Notes: generated from the letters alone by a model not told the origin. Numbered from the stretch's first letter, positions 43,791 to 53,602 are shown. The stretch is 64,000 nucleotides of DNA from Kitasatospora acidiphila (GCF_006636205.1 NZ_VIGB01000003.1:930001-994000), one strand, 5' to 3'. Numbers and translations: made by a program.

Positions 43791-45251
43791 ATGGCCTCCG
43801 ACTCCGCCTCCACCACCCGGTCCGGCGCACCGCCCCGCCCCGGCCGCTCGCCCTGGCAGACGCTGCTGGCGGTCTCGGTCGGCTCGTTCATGACCATCCT
43901 GGACACCACGGTGGTCAATGTCGCGGTGCATGCGCTGCAACTGCACTATGCGGCGCCCACGTCCGAGGTCCAGTGGGTGGTCAGCGGCTATGCCCTGGCG
44001 CTCGGCATCGCCACCCCGCTGGCCGGCGAGCTGGGCGACCGGTTCGGCACCAAGCGGGTGTTCCTCGCCTCGCTCGTCGGCTTCGCCGGTGCGTCACTGC
44101 TCTGCGGGCTGGCACCGACCCTCGGGCTGCTGATCGCCGCCCGGGTGCTGCAGGGCCTGGCCGGGGGCTTCGCCCTGCCGCTGGGCTCCGCGCGGCTGTT
44201 CACCGCCTTCCCGCCCGAGCGGCGGGGCATCGCCTTCGGCGTCTTCGGCCTGGTGCTGGTCTTCGCCCCGATGATCGGGCCGCTGGTCGGCGGCGCCTTC
44301 ATCGACGCCCATCTGACCAGCTGGATCTTCTTCGTCAACGTCCCGATCGGGGTGGTCGGGGTGCTGCTCGGCCACCGCGTGCTGGCGCCCGACGAACCTC
44401 GGGATCCCTCCCGCCCGCGACCGGACTGGCTGAGCCTGGCCGCCATCTGCCCCGCCTTCGGCGGTCTGCTGCTGGGAGCCACGCAGCTCGGGTCGGGTCG
44501 GCGTGCGATGGCGCTGCTCGCCTTCGGGGTGGGGGCGGCGGCACTCGTCTTCCTGGTGGTGCGGCAGTTCTCGGGCCACGCGGGTCCGTTCGACTTCCGG
44601 CTCTACCGCCTGCGCAGCTACGGGATCGGCAGCGCGATCAACGTTCTCGGTCAAGTCCCGTTCTTCGGCACGCAGTTCCTGCTCCCGCTCTCCATCCAGG
44701 TGGTCCATGGCGCCACCGCGCTCGACGCCGGCTTGGCCGTCCTGCCCATGGCGGTGGCGGGCGGCGCCACCGGGCTGCTCGGTGGCCGGATCCGGGACCG
44801 CTGGGGGCCGCGGCTGCCGCTCACCGCCGGGTTCCTGCTGCTCGCCGTGGGCATCGCGCTGCTGCGGGCCAGGGCCGGCGACCCGGATCCGGCCCGGCTG
44901 GCCCTGCCACTGGTGATCGCCGGGGCCGGCGCCGGGGTCGTCCCGCCGCTCACCCAGGTCACCGCGCTCAGTGATGTCCCGCGCCCGGCCGTCACCCGCG
45001 GGACCGCGCTCTTCCAGGCCACCCAGCGCGTCTGCCAGGCCCTGGGCGTCGCCGTGCTCAGTGCGCTCGCCATACGCTCCGTCACCACCCCGGTCGGCAG
45101 CCCCCGGTATGCGGCCCAGTTCGCCTCCGGCCTGGCGGATGCCTACGGGCTGGCCCTGCTGCTCGCGCTCTGCTGCGCGGCTCTGGCGCTGCTCCTCCCA
45201 GGCGGGCGGCTGGAGCGGCGGGAGGACCAACCGCAGCCGGTCGATGCCTGA
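43791..45251 (+). CDS. MFS exporter, DHA2 (EmrB/QacA) family, 14 TM
   Basis: 486 residues. VGSFMTILDTTVVNVAVHAL and VQWVVSGYALALGIATPLAGELGDRFGTKRVFLASL are the DHA2 signatures (motif C and the DRxG loop), and about 14 hydrophobic helices follow. A proton-driven drug or metabolite exporter. It is probably in an operon with the amidohydrolase and lies between the azasugar-like and tryptophan-dimer clusters, so its cargo cannot be assigned. Confidence 0.88.
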   Translation: MASDSASTTRSGAPPRPGRSPWQTLLAVSVGSFMTILDTTVVNVAVHALQLHYAAPTSEVQWVVSGYALALGIATPLAGELGDRFGTKRVFLASLVGFAGASLLCGLAPTLGLLIAARVLQGLAGGFALPLGSARLFTAFPPERRGIAFGVFGLVLVFAPMIGPLVGGAFIDAHLTSWIFFVNVPIGVVGVLLGHRVLAPDEPRDPSRPRPDWLSLAAICPAFGGLLLGATQLGSGRRAMALLAFGVGAAALVFLVVRQFSGHAGPFDFRLYRLRSYGIGSAINVLGQVPFFGTQFLLPLSIQVVHGATALDAGLAVLPMAVAGGATGLLGGRIRDRWGPRLPLTAGFLLLAVGIALLRARAGDPDPARLALPLVIAGAGAGVVPPLTQVTALSDVPRPAVTRGTALFQATQRVCQALGVAVLSALAIRSVTTPVGSPRYAAQFASGLADAYGLALLLALCCAALALLLPGGRLERREDQPQPVDA

Positions 45252-45571
45252 GCCCCAACCTGCCGCACCTGCCCGCCCCGCCCGGCACTGAGCGCGCTGA
45301 GCCTGCGCTGAGCCCAGGCTGACCCACCTGCCCGTGACCCACGCCACCGAGGAGCCCGCCGCCGCCCGGACCCCGCTCGGCCGCCGAGCCCCGCGCACCC
45401 GCTGACCATCCGCCTCCCAGGCACCGAACCGCCTGGGCCACTCGGGCCGCCCCGAAGCGGCCATCCGCCCCCGAAACGGCCAACCGCGCCAACCGCCCCG
45501 GCGGTTTGCGGGAGCACCCGACCCCGGCCCACCCGCGAACGCCGCCCACCACAACACCCGGCGAGGACCCA
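45252..45571. other. 320-bp GC-rich intergenic region
   Basis: It lies between the MFS stop and the LAL start. Very Pro/Ala/Arg-coding-like but lacking an SD-supported frame of its own. Frames crossing it belong to the LAL gene extension. No clear promoter, repeat or RNA gene seen. Confidence 0.4.
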
Positions 45572-48500
45572 TTGCTGACCGGCCCCCGCGTACCCGCTCA
45601 GGCCCATGCTCCGTCAGAGCAACCGCCACCGGCCACCGGATTGACACCCCTGCGCGGACGAGACGCCGAACTCGACCAGCTCACCCTGTGGATGGACCGG
45701 GTCCTCGGGAGCCGGCAAGCACTGCTAGCAGCGGTCAGTGGACCGGCGGGCTACGGCCGGACGCGGCTGTTCAGCGAGGGTGAACACCTCGCCGACGCAC
45801 GCGGCTTCCGAGTGGTCCGGGTGCTCCGCGGCACCGCCGAGCCGCTGGCCGCCAGCCTGGTCGCCGCGCTCGGCTCGGCGGCATCGGCAGGTGCCATGGC
45901 AACGGCAAGCGGCACGGCAAGTGGCGCGGCAAGTGGCACAGCATCGGCGGTCGGCGCGGCATCTGCTACCGGCATGGCAACGATCGCGGCGACCGGCCCA
46001 GGAGCCCCGGCGGGCCCGGCCGGCCAGGCAGGCCCGGCGACCGGCCCAGCCTCCGGCGATACCGCATCAGGCGGTGCCCCGGTCCACCCCGCGCTGCGCC
46101 GGGCCCACAGCCTGCTGGCCGAGCACCTCCGCACCGCCCCCGTGCTCATCACCTGCGACCACCCCGCCGTGCCATTGCCGATGCTGCGTCAACTGGTGGC
46201 CGCGTACCGCGAGAAGGCCTTGCTGGTGCTCGCCGGTGAGGCCTGGAGCGGCGAGCCACCCGTCACCGCGGACCGCGTCCCCCGGCTGCTGCTACGCCCG
46301 CTCGCCCCCGCCGCCGTGCTGCAGGTGGGCGCCGACCTGCTCGGCGCGCCACCGGATGCGGAGCTGGCCGAGCTGTTGGGCATGGCCCAGGGCAGCCCCC
46401 GGCTACTGATCGAACTGCTCAACGCGCTCGATGCAGACGCCACCCTGCGACTCGACGGCGGCCACGCCCGCCTGACCGAGGCGACCGCACCCACCACCGC
46501 GCTGCACGAACTGGCCGGTCGCCGGATCGGGGCGGTGCCCTCGCCCGCCCGTGAACTGCTGGAAGCCGCAGCCGTGTTGGGACGCTCCAGTCTCCCCGAG
46601 GACGTGGCCCAGCTGCTTCAACGCCCAGTGGGCGCACTCGCCACCGCACTCCGCGCAGCCGCAAGCACCGGCCTGCTGGACAGCACATCGGACGAGCTGA
46701 CGTTCCGCCATGAGCTGCTGCGCCAAGTGGTCCTGTCCGATCTCCCGCGCGCGATCCGGGCCGCACTGCACCGGCAGGCGCTGAGCATCCAGTTGGCGCG
46801 CGGCCACTCCATCACCGCGGCCGCCCCGCACCTGCTGCACGGCGCCCACCCCGACGACCCGGCCACCGGCACCCTGCTACGCGTCGCGGCCAGCGAGTCC
46901 TTGGCCGACAACCCGGGCACGGCAGCCGCGTTGGCCCTGCGCGGCGTCGACGTCCTCGCCGACGCCCGCGCCGCCACCCCGATGGTGGCCCTCGCCGCCG
47001 AGGCCTGCCTGCGCTCGGGCGCGGTGGCGAAGGCGATGAGCCTCGCCCGCAACGCCCTCGGCGCGGAGCTCCACCCCCCGAACCAACCGCCACCCGCCGC
47101 ACCTGCAGCCGCAGCCGCCCACGCCCGCACCCCGCTGGGCAGCCCCGGCCGCCCGCTCCCAGCTCCGACAGCCAGCCCACTCACGCCCGCACCCGCACCA
47201 GACCCGATCGTCGCCGCCCGGCTGCGCACCTCGCTGGCCACCGCCCTGCTCCTGCGCGGCGAGTACCGCGAGTGCCTCGCCACCGTGGCCGAGCCGGCCA
47301 CCCTCCCCGGACTGCCGGCCACGGTGCGACTGGATGCGCTCCTCACCAAGATCGCGGCGCTGGCAGCGCAAACGGCTCCTGACGCCGCCCGCCAACTGGC
47401 AGAGGTCCAGCGGCTCGCCCTCGCCCAGGGGCTTGACCCCCGTGCCGCCGTCCGGCTCGGCGAAGCCACGCTCGCCTGGCGGCACGGGCAGGTCGGCGAG
47501 GCGCTGACGCTCGCCGCAGAGGCAGTCGCCCTGCGCGCCGACGGCTCGGCGGTCGGCTGGCACAGTCCGCCCGAGCTGCTGCATGCCCTGCTGCTGGTGC
47601 AGCTCGGCCACACCACCCAGGCCAGGGCGGCACTGGCGGCGGCCCCGGCCGGCGCCGAGTTCACCGTTCCGCTGCTGCGCCACCTGGTCACCGCCCAACT
47701 CGCCATGGCCGAGGGCCGCCCGCTGGACGCCCTGGCCGAGGCGACCGCGGCGCTCAACCAAGCCCGTACCGCCGGGTTCGACTGGCCGGAGCAGCAGGCG
47801 CGCACCATCCTGGCCACCCTCGCGGTGCAGCGCGGCGAGTTCACGTCAGCGACCGAGCACGCGCGCGCCCTGACCAAGCAGCCGGCGCGATCCGCCGCAC
47901 GCCCGGGGACCGCACCTCACCCAGCGGCGCCCACCCCCGCCAAGTCCCCACGGCCCAAGTCCGCACGCGCCAAGTCCCCGCACCCGCAGCCGCCGCTCCC
48001 CGCTCTCCCAAGCCCGAACCCGAACCCGAACCCGAGCCCGAGCCCGAGCCCGAGCCCGACCACCACCGCCCAGTGGATCGAGGCCCAACTCGCCGCCGCC
48101 GAGGACGACTCGGACCACCTGCGCACCGCACTCGCCACCCTGTGGCCAAGTCCCGCCCCAGCCACCGCGCCCACGCTCCTCGCCCGTGAACCGGCGCTCG
48201 CCCCCTGGCTGGTGCGCGCGCTACTGCTGACCGGGCGACCGGACGACGCCGCCGCTGTCAGCAGGGCGATCCGGGCGCTCGCGGATGCCAACCCTGATAC
48301 CCCCGCCATCCACGCGGCCGCCGCCCACACCGACGGGCTGCTGAGGCATGACGCCCCCTCACTGGAGAGGGCGGCCCATGGCCACCGTGACGCCTGGGCC
48401 CGGGTCTCGGCCGTCGAGGACTTGGGCGCGTTGCTGCGGACGGTCGACCGGGCCGGGGCCATCAAGAAGTTGGAGGAGGCGCTGGACGGCTATCTGCACC

Positions 48501-48802
48501 TGGGCGCGGATCGTGACGCCGCCCGGGCCCGACGGCGACTGCGTGCACTGGGCATGCGGCAGCGATCGCTCCGGGAACGCCCCGGCCACCCTCGGGAACG
48601 CCGCCCGGCCAACGGCTGGCCGAGTCTCACCGACACGGAGCGCACGGTGGCCGAGTACGCCGCCCAAGGCATGACCAACCGCCAGATCGCCGGCCGGATG
48701 TTCCTCTCCCCGCACACCGTGGCGTTCCATCTGCGCCAGATCTTCCGCAAGTTGGGCATCCACTCACGCCTTGAGCTCGCACTGCGGGTCCGCGAGGGCT
48801 GA
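45572..48802 (+). CDS. Large LuxR family (LAL) regulator with degenerate Walker A
   Basis: 1,076 residues from TTG 45572, which has GGCGAGGA just upstream (a longer TTG start at 45506 lacks an SD). The ATPase region has SGPAGYGRTRL at 57-64 where the P-loop Lys is Arg. Helical TPR-like repeats follow, with low-complexity inserts (TASGTASGAASGTAS and a Pro/Ser run near residue 820). The LuxR HTH at the C-terminus reads LTDTERTVAEYAAQGMTNRQIAGRMFLSPHTVAFHLRQIF. LAL proteins often act as cluster activators, so this is a candidate for control of neighbouring metabolite genes. Confidence 0.83.
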   Translation: MLTGPRVPAQAHAPSEQPPPATGLTPLRGRDAELDQLTLWMDRVLGSRQALLAAVSGPAGYGRTRLFSEGEHLADARGFRVVRVLRGTAEPLAASLVAALGSAASAGAMATASGTASGAASGTASAVGAASATGMATIAATGPGAPAGPAGQAGPATGPASGDTASGGAPVHPALRRAHSLLAEHLRTAPVLITCDHPAVPLPMLRQLVAAYREKALLVLAGEAWSGEPPVTADRVPRLLLRPLAPAAVLQVGADLLGAPPDAELAELLGMAQGSPRLLIELLNALDADATLRLDGGHARLTEATAPTTALHELAGRRIGAVPSPARELLEAAAVLGRSSLPEDVAQLLQRPVGALATALRAAASTGLLDSTSDELTFRHELLRQVVLSDLPRAIRAALHRQALSIQLARGHSITAAAPHLLHGAHPDDPATGTLLRVAASESLADNPGTAAALALRGVDVLADARAATPMVALAAEACLRSGAVAKAMSLARNALGAELHPPNQPPPAAPAAAAAHARTPLGSPGRPLPAPTASPLTPAPAPDPIVAARLRTSLATALLLRGEYRECLATVAEPATLPGLPATVRLDALLTKIAALAAQTAPDAARQLAEVQRLALAQGLDPRAAVRLGEATLAWRHGQVGEALTLAAEAVALRADGSAVGWHSPPELLHALLLVQLGHTTQARAALAAAPAGAEFTVPLLRHLVTAQLAMAEGRPLDALAEATAALNQARTAGFDWPEQQARTILATLAVQRGEFTSATEHARALTKQPARSAARPGTAPHPAAPTPAKSPRPKSARAKSPHPQPPLPALPSPNPNPNPSPSPSPSPTTTAQWIEAQLAAAEDDSDHLRTALATLWPSPAPATAPTLLAREPALAPWLVRALLLTGRPDDAAAVSRAIRALADANPDTPAIHAAAAHTDGLLRHDAPSLERAAHGHRDAWARVSAVEDLGALLRTVDRAGAIKKLEEALDGYLHLGADRDAARARRRLRALGMRQRSLRERPGHPRERRPANGWPSLTDTERTVAEYAAQGMTNRQIAGRMFLSPHTVAFHLRQIFRKLGIHSRLELALRVREG

Positions 48803-48851
48803 GCCCGCGCCACCGCCCACGCCCCCTGGAACACCGCCTGCCTCCGCAACC

Positions 48852-49355
48852 TCAGAGGCCGAGCCGCACCGTCCCCGCCGGGAGCCCGAAGGCGATCAGC
48901 GCCGACAGCGGGGTCCCGAGGTCGCGGGGCGAGAACACGTCCGAGCCGTCATAGCCGACGATCTCCGCCAGCCGCCACCAGCGGAGACCGGTCATGTTCT
49001 CAGCCGCGAGCTCCTCGTCGGACATCGCGCCACGGGGCTGGAACACCGTTGTGCGGACGAGGAAGTAGTCGTTGACCACCCCGTCATAGCCGGGCGCGTG
49101 CCCGGGATCGACAACCTCCTGATGCCACACATGCGGCGGGTCATCGTCGATGGCGAGTCCCACCTCCTCGTACAGCTCCCGACGAAGGGCGGCCAGCGGG
49201 GTCTCCCCCTGCTCAACGCCACCACCGGGTGCCGCCCAGACGACAATCGGTCCGGACGGCTTCGGAATGACGAGCCGACACAGCAGGGTGCGATCGTCCT
49301 CGTCCATGATGAGCGCGCGGACCGCATGCCGGAGGTTCATCGAAGTCGAAGCCAT
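48852..49355 (-). CDS. NUDIX hydrolase
   Basis: 167 residues. Complete Nudix box GGGVEQGETPLAALRRELYEEVGL (GxxxxxExxxxxxxREUxEExGU) with catalytic Glu residues. It starts MASTSMNLRHAVRALIMDEDDRTLLC; an internal Met at residue 6 could also be the start. Hydrolyses nucleoside-diphosphate-linked compounds; substrate unknown. Convergent with the LAL gene. Confidence 0.85.
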   Translation of the reverse strand: MASTSMNLRHAVRALIMDEDDRTLLCRLVIPKPSGPIVVWAAPGGGVEQGETPLAALRRELYEEVGLAIDDDPPHVWHQEVVDPGHAPGYDGVVNDYFLVRTTVFQPRGAMSDEELAAENMTGLRWWRLAEIVGYDGSDVFSPRDLGTPLSALIAFGLPAGTVRLGL

Positions 49356-49602
49356 CCGGCCATGTTATCGAACACCCGGACGCTGGCCGCCGGCCGCCGA
49401 TCGCCCCCAAACGAAGCGACTCGCGCGGCAACAGCAGCTCGATCCGCTCCGCTGAGCAAAAGTGAGCCTCCACCGATTTGAAGTCACAGGTCGAAGGGCC
49501 GGCGTGACGGTCTTTCGAGGTGCCCACGCTGGTCGTGGCTGGGAGACTGTGCAGTGGATCGTCTGTCAGCTCGGCACGTGACCTCTGGGCCTCCGGGATG
49601 AC

Positions 49603-50076
49603 ATGTCCGATCATGAGTGGATGACTGCCTTCTACCATGTGTGCTTCGTGGTCCCGGACATCGAGCAGGCGATGCAAGACTTTCAGCGTTCGGCCGGCGT
49701 TGAGTGGAGTGATCCTGCGTGCGACCGGCTTGGTGAGTGGGACTACCGCATCGCCTTCACCGCAGGCGGGCCGCCCTTCATCGAGCTCATCCAAGGGCCA
49801 CCACGCAGTCCCTGGGACGCGTCCAAGGGAGCCAGGTTCGATCACATCGGCTTCTGGACCAGCGATCTGCGGCAAGGTTCCCGGCGTTTGGAGGAAGCGG
49901 GCATGCCCATGGACTTCTCCGGCTGTCCCTACGGGCGGCCGTTCGCCTATCACCAGGTGGACAGCATCGGTGCACGGATCGAACTCGTAGATGTCAGCAG
50001 GCAAGCCGGCTTTCTCAGCAGGTGGCATCCGGGTGAGAACCCGATGGCCGCTATCGATGAGACGTCCAGAAGCTGA
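49603..50076 (+). CDS. VOC family (glyoxalase/dioxygenase fold) protein
   Basis: 157 residues; ATG 49603 or 49621. The betaalphabetabetabeta pattern is clear: AFYHVCFVVPDIEQAMQDFQ and ARFDHIGFWTSDLRQGSRRLEEAGMPMD. His in YHVCF and FDHIGF, and Glu in FIELIQG and RIELVDV fit metal ligands of VOC enzymes. The GPxxSPWD and CPYGRPFAYHQVDS segments resemble isomerases or hydrolases of lactones. Stand-alone; function unknown. Confidence 0.78.
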   Translation: MSDHEWMTAFYHVCFVVPDIEQAMQDFQRSAGVEWSDPACDRLGEWDYRIAFTAGGPPFIELIQGPPRSPWDASKGARFDHIGFWTSDLRQGSRRLEEAGMPMDFSGCPYGRPFAYHQVDSIGARIELVDVSRQAGFLSRWHPGENPMAAIDETSRS

Positions 50077-50205
50077 GCTCATGTCGCACTGTGCAGCCTC
50101 GAACGGTGTTCCTGTGTCGCATCCCCTCCAACGGCCGTCAGGGGCACCCCGGATGCTCCTGCCCCGCTCCGCTCCGGGCGATGGTTGTGCGCCGCGGGAT
50201 CAGCA

Positions 50206-50499
50206 TCACCGCCCGTACGCCCACCTGCCCGGACGTCGGCCTAGCCGAGGCGCGTTCACCGGCGAGCTGTCCCCCACCCACGCGAGAACTAACTCGCCGT
50301 CGCCGAACGACATCTCCTCCGACTCGCCGCCGCTGTACATGTCGGCGGTGTCGATGAGGTTGATCCCGGCCTCGAGAGCGGCGTCGACAATGGCGGTGGC
50401 TTCGTCCTGGGTGGTGCGTCCGATCCTGCCGAAGTTCATCGCGCCGAGCGCGAGGGTGCTGACCTGCACACCGGTGCGGCCCAGGTTGCGGTACTGCAT
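50206..50499 (-). pseudogene. Aldo-keto reductase, 3'-truncated fragment
   Basis: The ATG complementary to 50497-50499 starts the AKR N-terminus [24 protein letters not shown], then [34 protein letters not shown], which is standard through the catalytic Asp-Tyr region. After about 60 residues homology stops and the frame drifts to a stop at 50206. More than 200 residues are missing. The gene is eroded, next to a 44-bp tandem repeat. Confidence 0.75.
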
Positions 50500-50615
50500 G
50501 GCCGTGTTCCTCCATGACGGGTTGAAGCGTGACGGCCGGGTGGCCGAACGGCGGACGGCGGACGGCGCGATGGCCGCCCGGCCGGGTGGCCGGACGGCGT
50601 GATGGCCGGACGGCC

Positions 50616-50747
50616 GGGTGGCGCGATAGCCGGACGGCCATGCGTGGCGCGGGTCGGCTGGGTGGCGCGATAGCCGGACGGCCATGCGTGGCGCGGGTCG
50701 GCTGGGTGGCGCGATAGCCGGACGGCCATGCGTGGCGCGGGTCGGCT
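50616..50747. repeat. Three perfect tandem copies of a 44-bp unit
   Basis: Copies at 50616-50659, 50660-50703 and 50704-50747 are identical, beginning GGGTGGCGCGATAGCCGGAC. A six-base partial fourth copy follows, and degenerate related sequence lies upstream from about 50530. The array ends 8 bp before the stop codon of the minus-strand hydrolase (50756), between it and the AKR remnant. Confidence 0.9.
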
Positions 50748-50755
50748 GGGTGGGC

Positions 50756-51715
50756 CTACTTGGATTCGACTCGTCCGAGCGGGTCGGGCCTAGCCGTGAG
50801 CACCTCACACGCCGTCCTCCAGGCGGGATCCCCGGGGTAGAGCTCGCTACGGAGGTAGGCCCAGGTGAGTCGCTGGACTGCGGCGACTCGCTCGGGGTTC
50901 TCGTCCGTGGTCTCGGCGACGTCGTACCCGGAGACCCCGCCGAGACCGTGCTCCGCGCCGAACAGCGTGAGCAGGGACTTGGGGCCCGGAGCGAGGACAT
51001 ACGGGTCGGTGTGCCAGGCCGCGCCGCGAACCGTCAGGTGGGCGGAGGGGTCGTTGTCGCCGGCGACCACGAGGGCGGGCGTCGTCATCCCGGAGAAGTC
51101 CGTGGTCAGCAAGAACGGGTAGTTCTGGGCCACGAACTCGGTGAGGGCATCGCCGCCTCTGCCGGGCGCGGCGAGCAGCACGCCCGCCTTGATCCGGGGC
51201 TCGGCCAAGTCCACCTCCGTGCCGTCGTGGGGGTCGGTGAGCCGAGCGCCCAGCAGCACGCTCGCGGTGTGGCCACCCATCGAGTGCCCGGCCACGGCGA
51301 CCTTGCTCCGGTCCAGGCGTCCGAGGAGCTGCGGGACGGCGGTTTCGATCACGTCGAGCTGGTCGAGGATGAGCTTCATGTCCTCGGCCCGCGACCGCCA
51401 GTACAGCGGCGCCCCAGGGGTGCCGGGGTCCAGGCGCAGCGTCCTGGAGCTCAGATGGGTGGGTTGGATGACGACGAAGCCGTGCGCCGCCCAGTAGTTG
51501 GCGAGTGGGGCGTAGCCGTTCAGTGAGGAGAGGTTGTTCGAGGGTCCGTGGCCGTGCGAGAGGAGGATGATCGGCAGGTCGCTTCCGGCCACCGGGGCGG
51601 AGACGCGAACATGCAGGTCCACGGCGCGGCCGGGAGCCGGCAGGACCACTGGACTGACCGAGAGGACGGCAGCGGGCTCGCCGATGGTGTCAGCTGTATA
51701 AGTCGATGAAGTCAT
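50756..51715 (-). CDS. Alpha/beta hydrolase (chlorophyllase/PET-hydrolase-like fold)
   Basis: 319 residues from the ATG complementary to 51713-51715, with AAAGG upstream (the frame extends further upstream without an SD). [27 protein letters not shown], the nucleophile elbow [10 protein letters not shown], and VVAGDNDPS form the core, with a late His in FGAEHGLGG. No signal peptide. Probably an intracellular esterase. Divergent from the TetR gene at 51877 across a region with two operator-like palindromes. Confidence 0.82.
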   Translation of the reverse strand: MTSSTYTADTIGEPAAVLSVSPVVLPAPGRAVDLHVRVSAPVAGSDLPIILLSHGHGPSNNLSSLNGYAPLANYWAAHGFVVIQPTHLSSRTLRLDPGTPGAPLYWRSRAEDMKLILDQLDVIETAVPQLLGRLDRSKVAVAGHSMGGHTASVLLGARLTDPHDGTEVDLAEPRIKAGVLLAAPGRGGDALTEFVAQNYPFLLTTDFSGMTTPALVVAGDNDPSAHLTVRGAAWHTDPYVLAPGPKSLLTLFGAEHGLGGVSGYDVAETTDENPERVAAVQRLTWAYLRSELYPGDPAWRTACEVLTARPDPLGRVESK

Positions 51716-51814
51716 GAGGTGCCTTTCCCTTCCCGCGGCCTTGCTGCCGGTCTCGTTCGGCTGGCGGCGGCGGGTGAGACGGACGGGAGGGTTCGCTTCG
51801 ACTAAGCTCAAAGC

Positions 51815-51851
51815 GGAACCTTGTTCCAGATACGATACGGAACAGCGTTCC
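51815..51851. promoter_or_regulatory. Two 13-bp palindromes, TetR operator candidates
   Basis: GGAACCTTGTTCC (51815-51827) and GGAACAGCGTTCC (51839-51851) both follow GGAAC-nnn-GTTCC, centres 24 bp apart, between the divergent hydrolase and TetR genes. Outer flanks GCGGAAC/GTTCCGC mirror each other. Confidence 0.65.
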
Positions 51852-51876
51852 GCTTAGTCAACCGCCGAGGGAGAAC

Positions 51877-52473
51877 GTGGTGTCCACTGCAGACCGGTCC
51901 ACAGAGGTGCCGACTCGAAGCAAGCGGGCCGACGCGCTGCGCAACCAGCAGGCGCTCCTCGCCGCCGCGGCCGAGGTGTTCGTCACCTCCGGCGTCGATG
52001 CGCCGATCCGCGAGATCGCGGCCAGAGCCGGCGTCGGAGTCGGGACGATCTACCGCCACTTCCCGACCCGCGCGGAACTCGTCGTCGCCGTCTACCGCCA
52101 TCAGGTGGAAGCCTGCGCCGAGGCCGGTCCGAACCTGCTGGCCGACACCGCGTCTCCCCTCGCAGCGCTCCGCCAGTGGGTCGACCTCTTCGTTGACTTC
52201 CTGGTCACCAAGCACGGACTCGCCGGCGCCCTGCAATCGGACAGCGGCTTCGACGCGCTGCACGCCTACTTCCTCGACCGCTTGGTACCCGTCTGCTCTC
52301 AGCTACTCGACGCCGCGGTCGAGGCCGGCGAGATCAAGCCGGGCACGCAGGCCTACGAACTGATGCGAGGCATCGGCAACCTCTGCATCGGGGGCAACAG
52401 CGATCCCCGCTACGACCCTCGCCGCTTGATCGCGCTGCTCCTCCAGGGCCTGCGGCAACCACAGTCACCCTGA
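51877..52473 (+). CDS. TetR/AcrR family regulator
   Basis: 198 residues; GTG at 51877 or 51880 after GAGGGAG. HTH: NQQALLAAAAEVFVTSGVDAPIREIAARAGVGVGTIYRHFPTRAELV. The helical C-terminal domain (TetR_C) follows. Regulates itself and the divergent alpha/beta hydrolase through the paired GGAAC-nnn-GTTCC sites. The inducer is perhaps an ester substrate of that hydrolase. Confidence 0.87.
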   Translation: MVSTADRSTEVPTRSKRADALRNQQALLAAAAEVFVTSGVDAPIREIAARAGVGVGTIYRHFPTRAELVVAVYRHQVEACAEAGPNLLADTASPLAALRQWVDLFVDFLVTKHGLAGALQSDSGFDALHAYFLDRLVPVCSQLLDAAVEAGEIKPGTQAYELMRGIGNLCIGGNSDPRYDPRRLIALLLQGLRQPQSP

Positions 52474-52579
52474 CGGGTGCCACAACCTCAGTGCCACAAC
52501 CTCAGTGCCTCAGACCGAGTCCGTCAGCCATCAACGGCCCAACAGCCGCTCCCAGCCGATCACCTGACGAGCAAGCTCA

Positions 52580-53602
52580 TCAGCCCTCCTCGGGACCGTG
52601 CCCCGCGAACCAGTCGAGCCGCTCCCCGTGCGGTCCCGTGAACGCCACCGGCTGCTCATCGAGAGCCAGGACGAACGCGGCCCGGTCGGCCGGAGCGGGC
52701 TCCGGCAGCTTGTCCAGCAGTTCGGGGAAGACTCCGGGCGCCTCATTGGAGATCCAGTGGCACGGCAGGTCGCGCACCGTCCGCGTGAACTGCGCGCGTG
52801 CCTGCGGGTCGAGGTAGGCCAGCACGGCGCTGTGGAACACCACCGGGGTGGCCCCGTCGGGCACCTGGGCGACCAACTGGCGCACCGTCTCGTTGAGATC
52901 GCCGCGAACCAGGTGTGCCGGCTCGGTGCGGGCCACCCCGAGGGCACCGCGCAGCCGCTCCAGCCACTCGGTCTGCTCCGGCCACACCAGGCTCTCCAGC
53001 CAGCCGGCATCCTCCGGGTCGGCCGGGTCGAGTGGGTTGAGGTCGACCCCGGCCCGCCAGACCACCTCGGGCAGCTGACGAGGCGTCGGCACCGGTCCTG
53101 AGGTCCGGCAGGGCAGCGTGACCGGACTGCCCGTCGGGCCGAACTCCTCGCCCCGGTCATAGCGGTAGCGGTACCGGTCCGGATAGAGGCACAGCCCGGC
53201 CGAGGCGCCGACCTCGATCAGCGCCAGCGGTTGCGGCAGCGCGGCCAGCAGCGGCAGCAGGGTCGCGCAACGCGCACTCTCGTTCGTCTGGGTCCGCCGG
53301 GTGAGCACCAGACTGCGCACCCGCTCCCAGTTGGCCACCACCCAGTCGAGGAACCGGTCGGCCGCGTCGACGGGTGCGCCGAGATGCCGGGCTGCGGCCA
53401 GCAGGAGGTTGGGCTGACGCTTGATCGGCGGAAGCGTGTGCAGCAGGGCGAGGAGCCGCTCGTCCCCGGCGACGCCGAAACTCAGCGCCTCATAGCTGGG
53501 CGAATGTCCCCTCGCCTGGTACCGCGCGAACCTCCGGTACTCGTCCGCGATCGCGAGCCCGTCGAGCTCTGCGGCGACCCCGGCCGGCGACCGACTGCCC
53601 AT
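52580..53602 (-). CDS. DUF2332 family protein
   Basis: 340 residues from the ATG complementary to 53600-53602 with GGAGG upstream; the frame continues upstream without an SD. Typical DUF2332 layout: FARYQARGHSPSYEALSFGVAGDERLLALLHTLP, QTNESARCATLLPLLAALPQPLALIEVGASAGLCLYPDRYRYRY, and SAVLAYLDPQARAQFTRTVRDLPCHWISNEAPGVFPEL. The EVGASAGL segment resembles a SAM-binding glycine motif, so a methyltransferase-like fold is possible. Just outside the tryptophan-dimer genes (139 bp from RebC). Confidence 0.78.
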   Translation of the reverse strand: MGSRSPAGVAAELDGLAIADEYRRFARYQARGHSPSYEALSFGVAGDERLLALLHTLPPIKRQPNLLLAAARHLGAPVDAADRFLDWVVANWERVRSLVLTRRTQTNESARCATLLPLLAALPQPLALIEVGASAGLCLYPDRYRYRYDRGEEFGPTGSPVTLPCRTSGPVPTPRQLPEVVWRAGVDLNPLDPADPEDAGWLESLVWPEQTEWLERLRGALGVARTEPAHLVRGDLNETVRQLVAQVPDGATPVVFHSAVLAYLDPQARAQFTRTVRDLPCHWISNEAPGVFPELLDKLPEPAPADRAAFVLALDEQPVAFTGPHGERLDWFAGHGPEEG

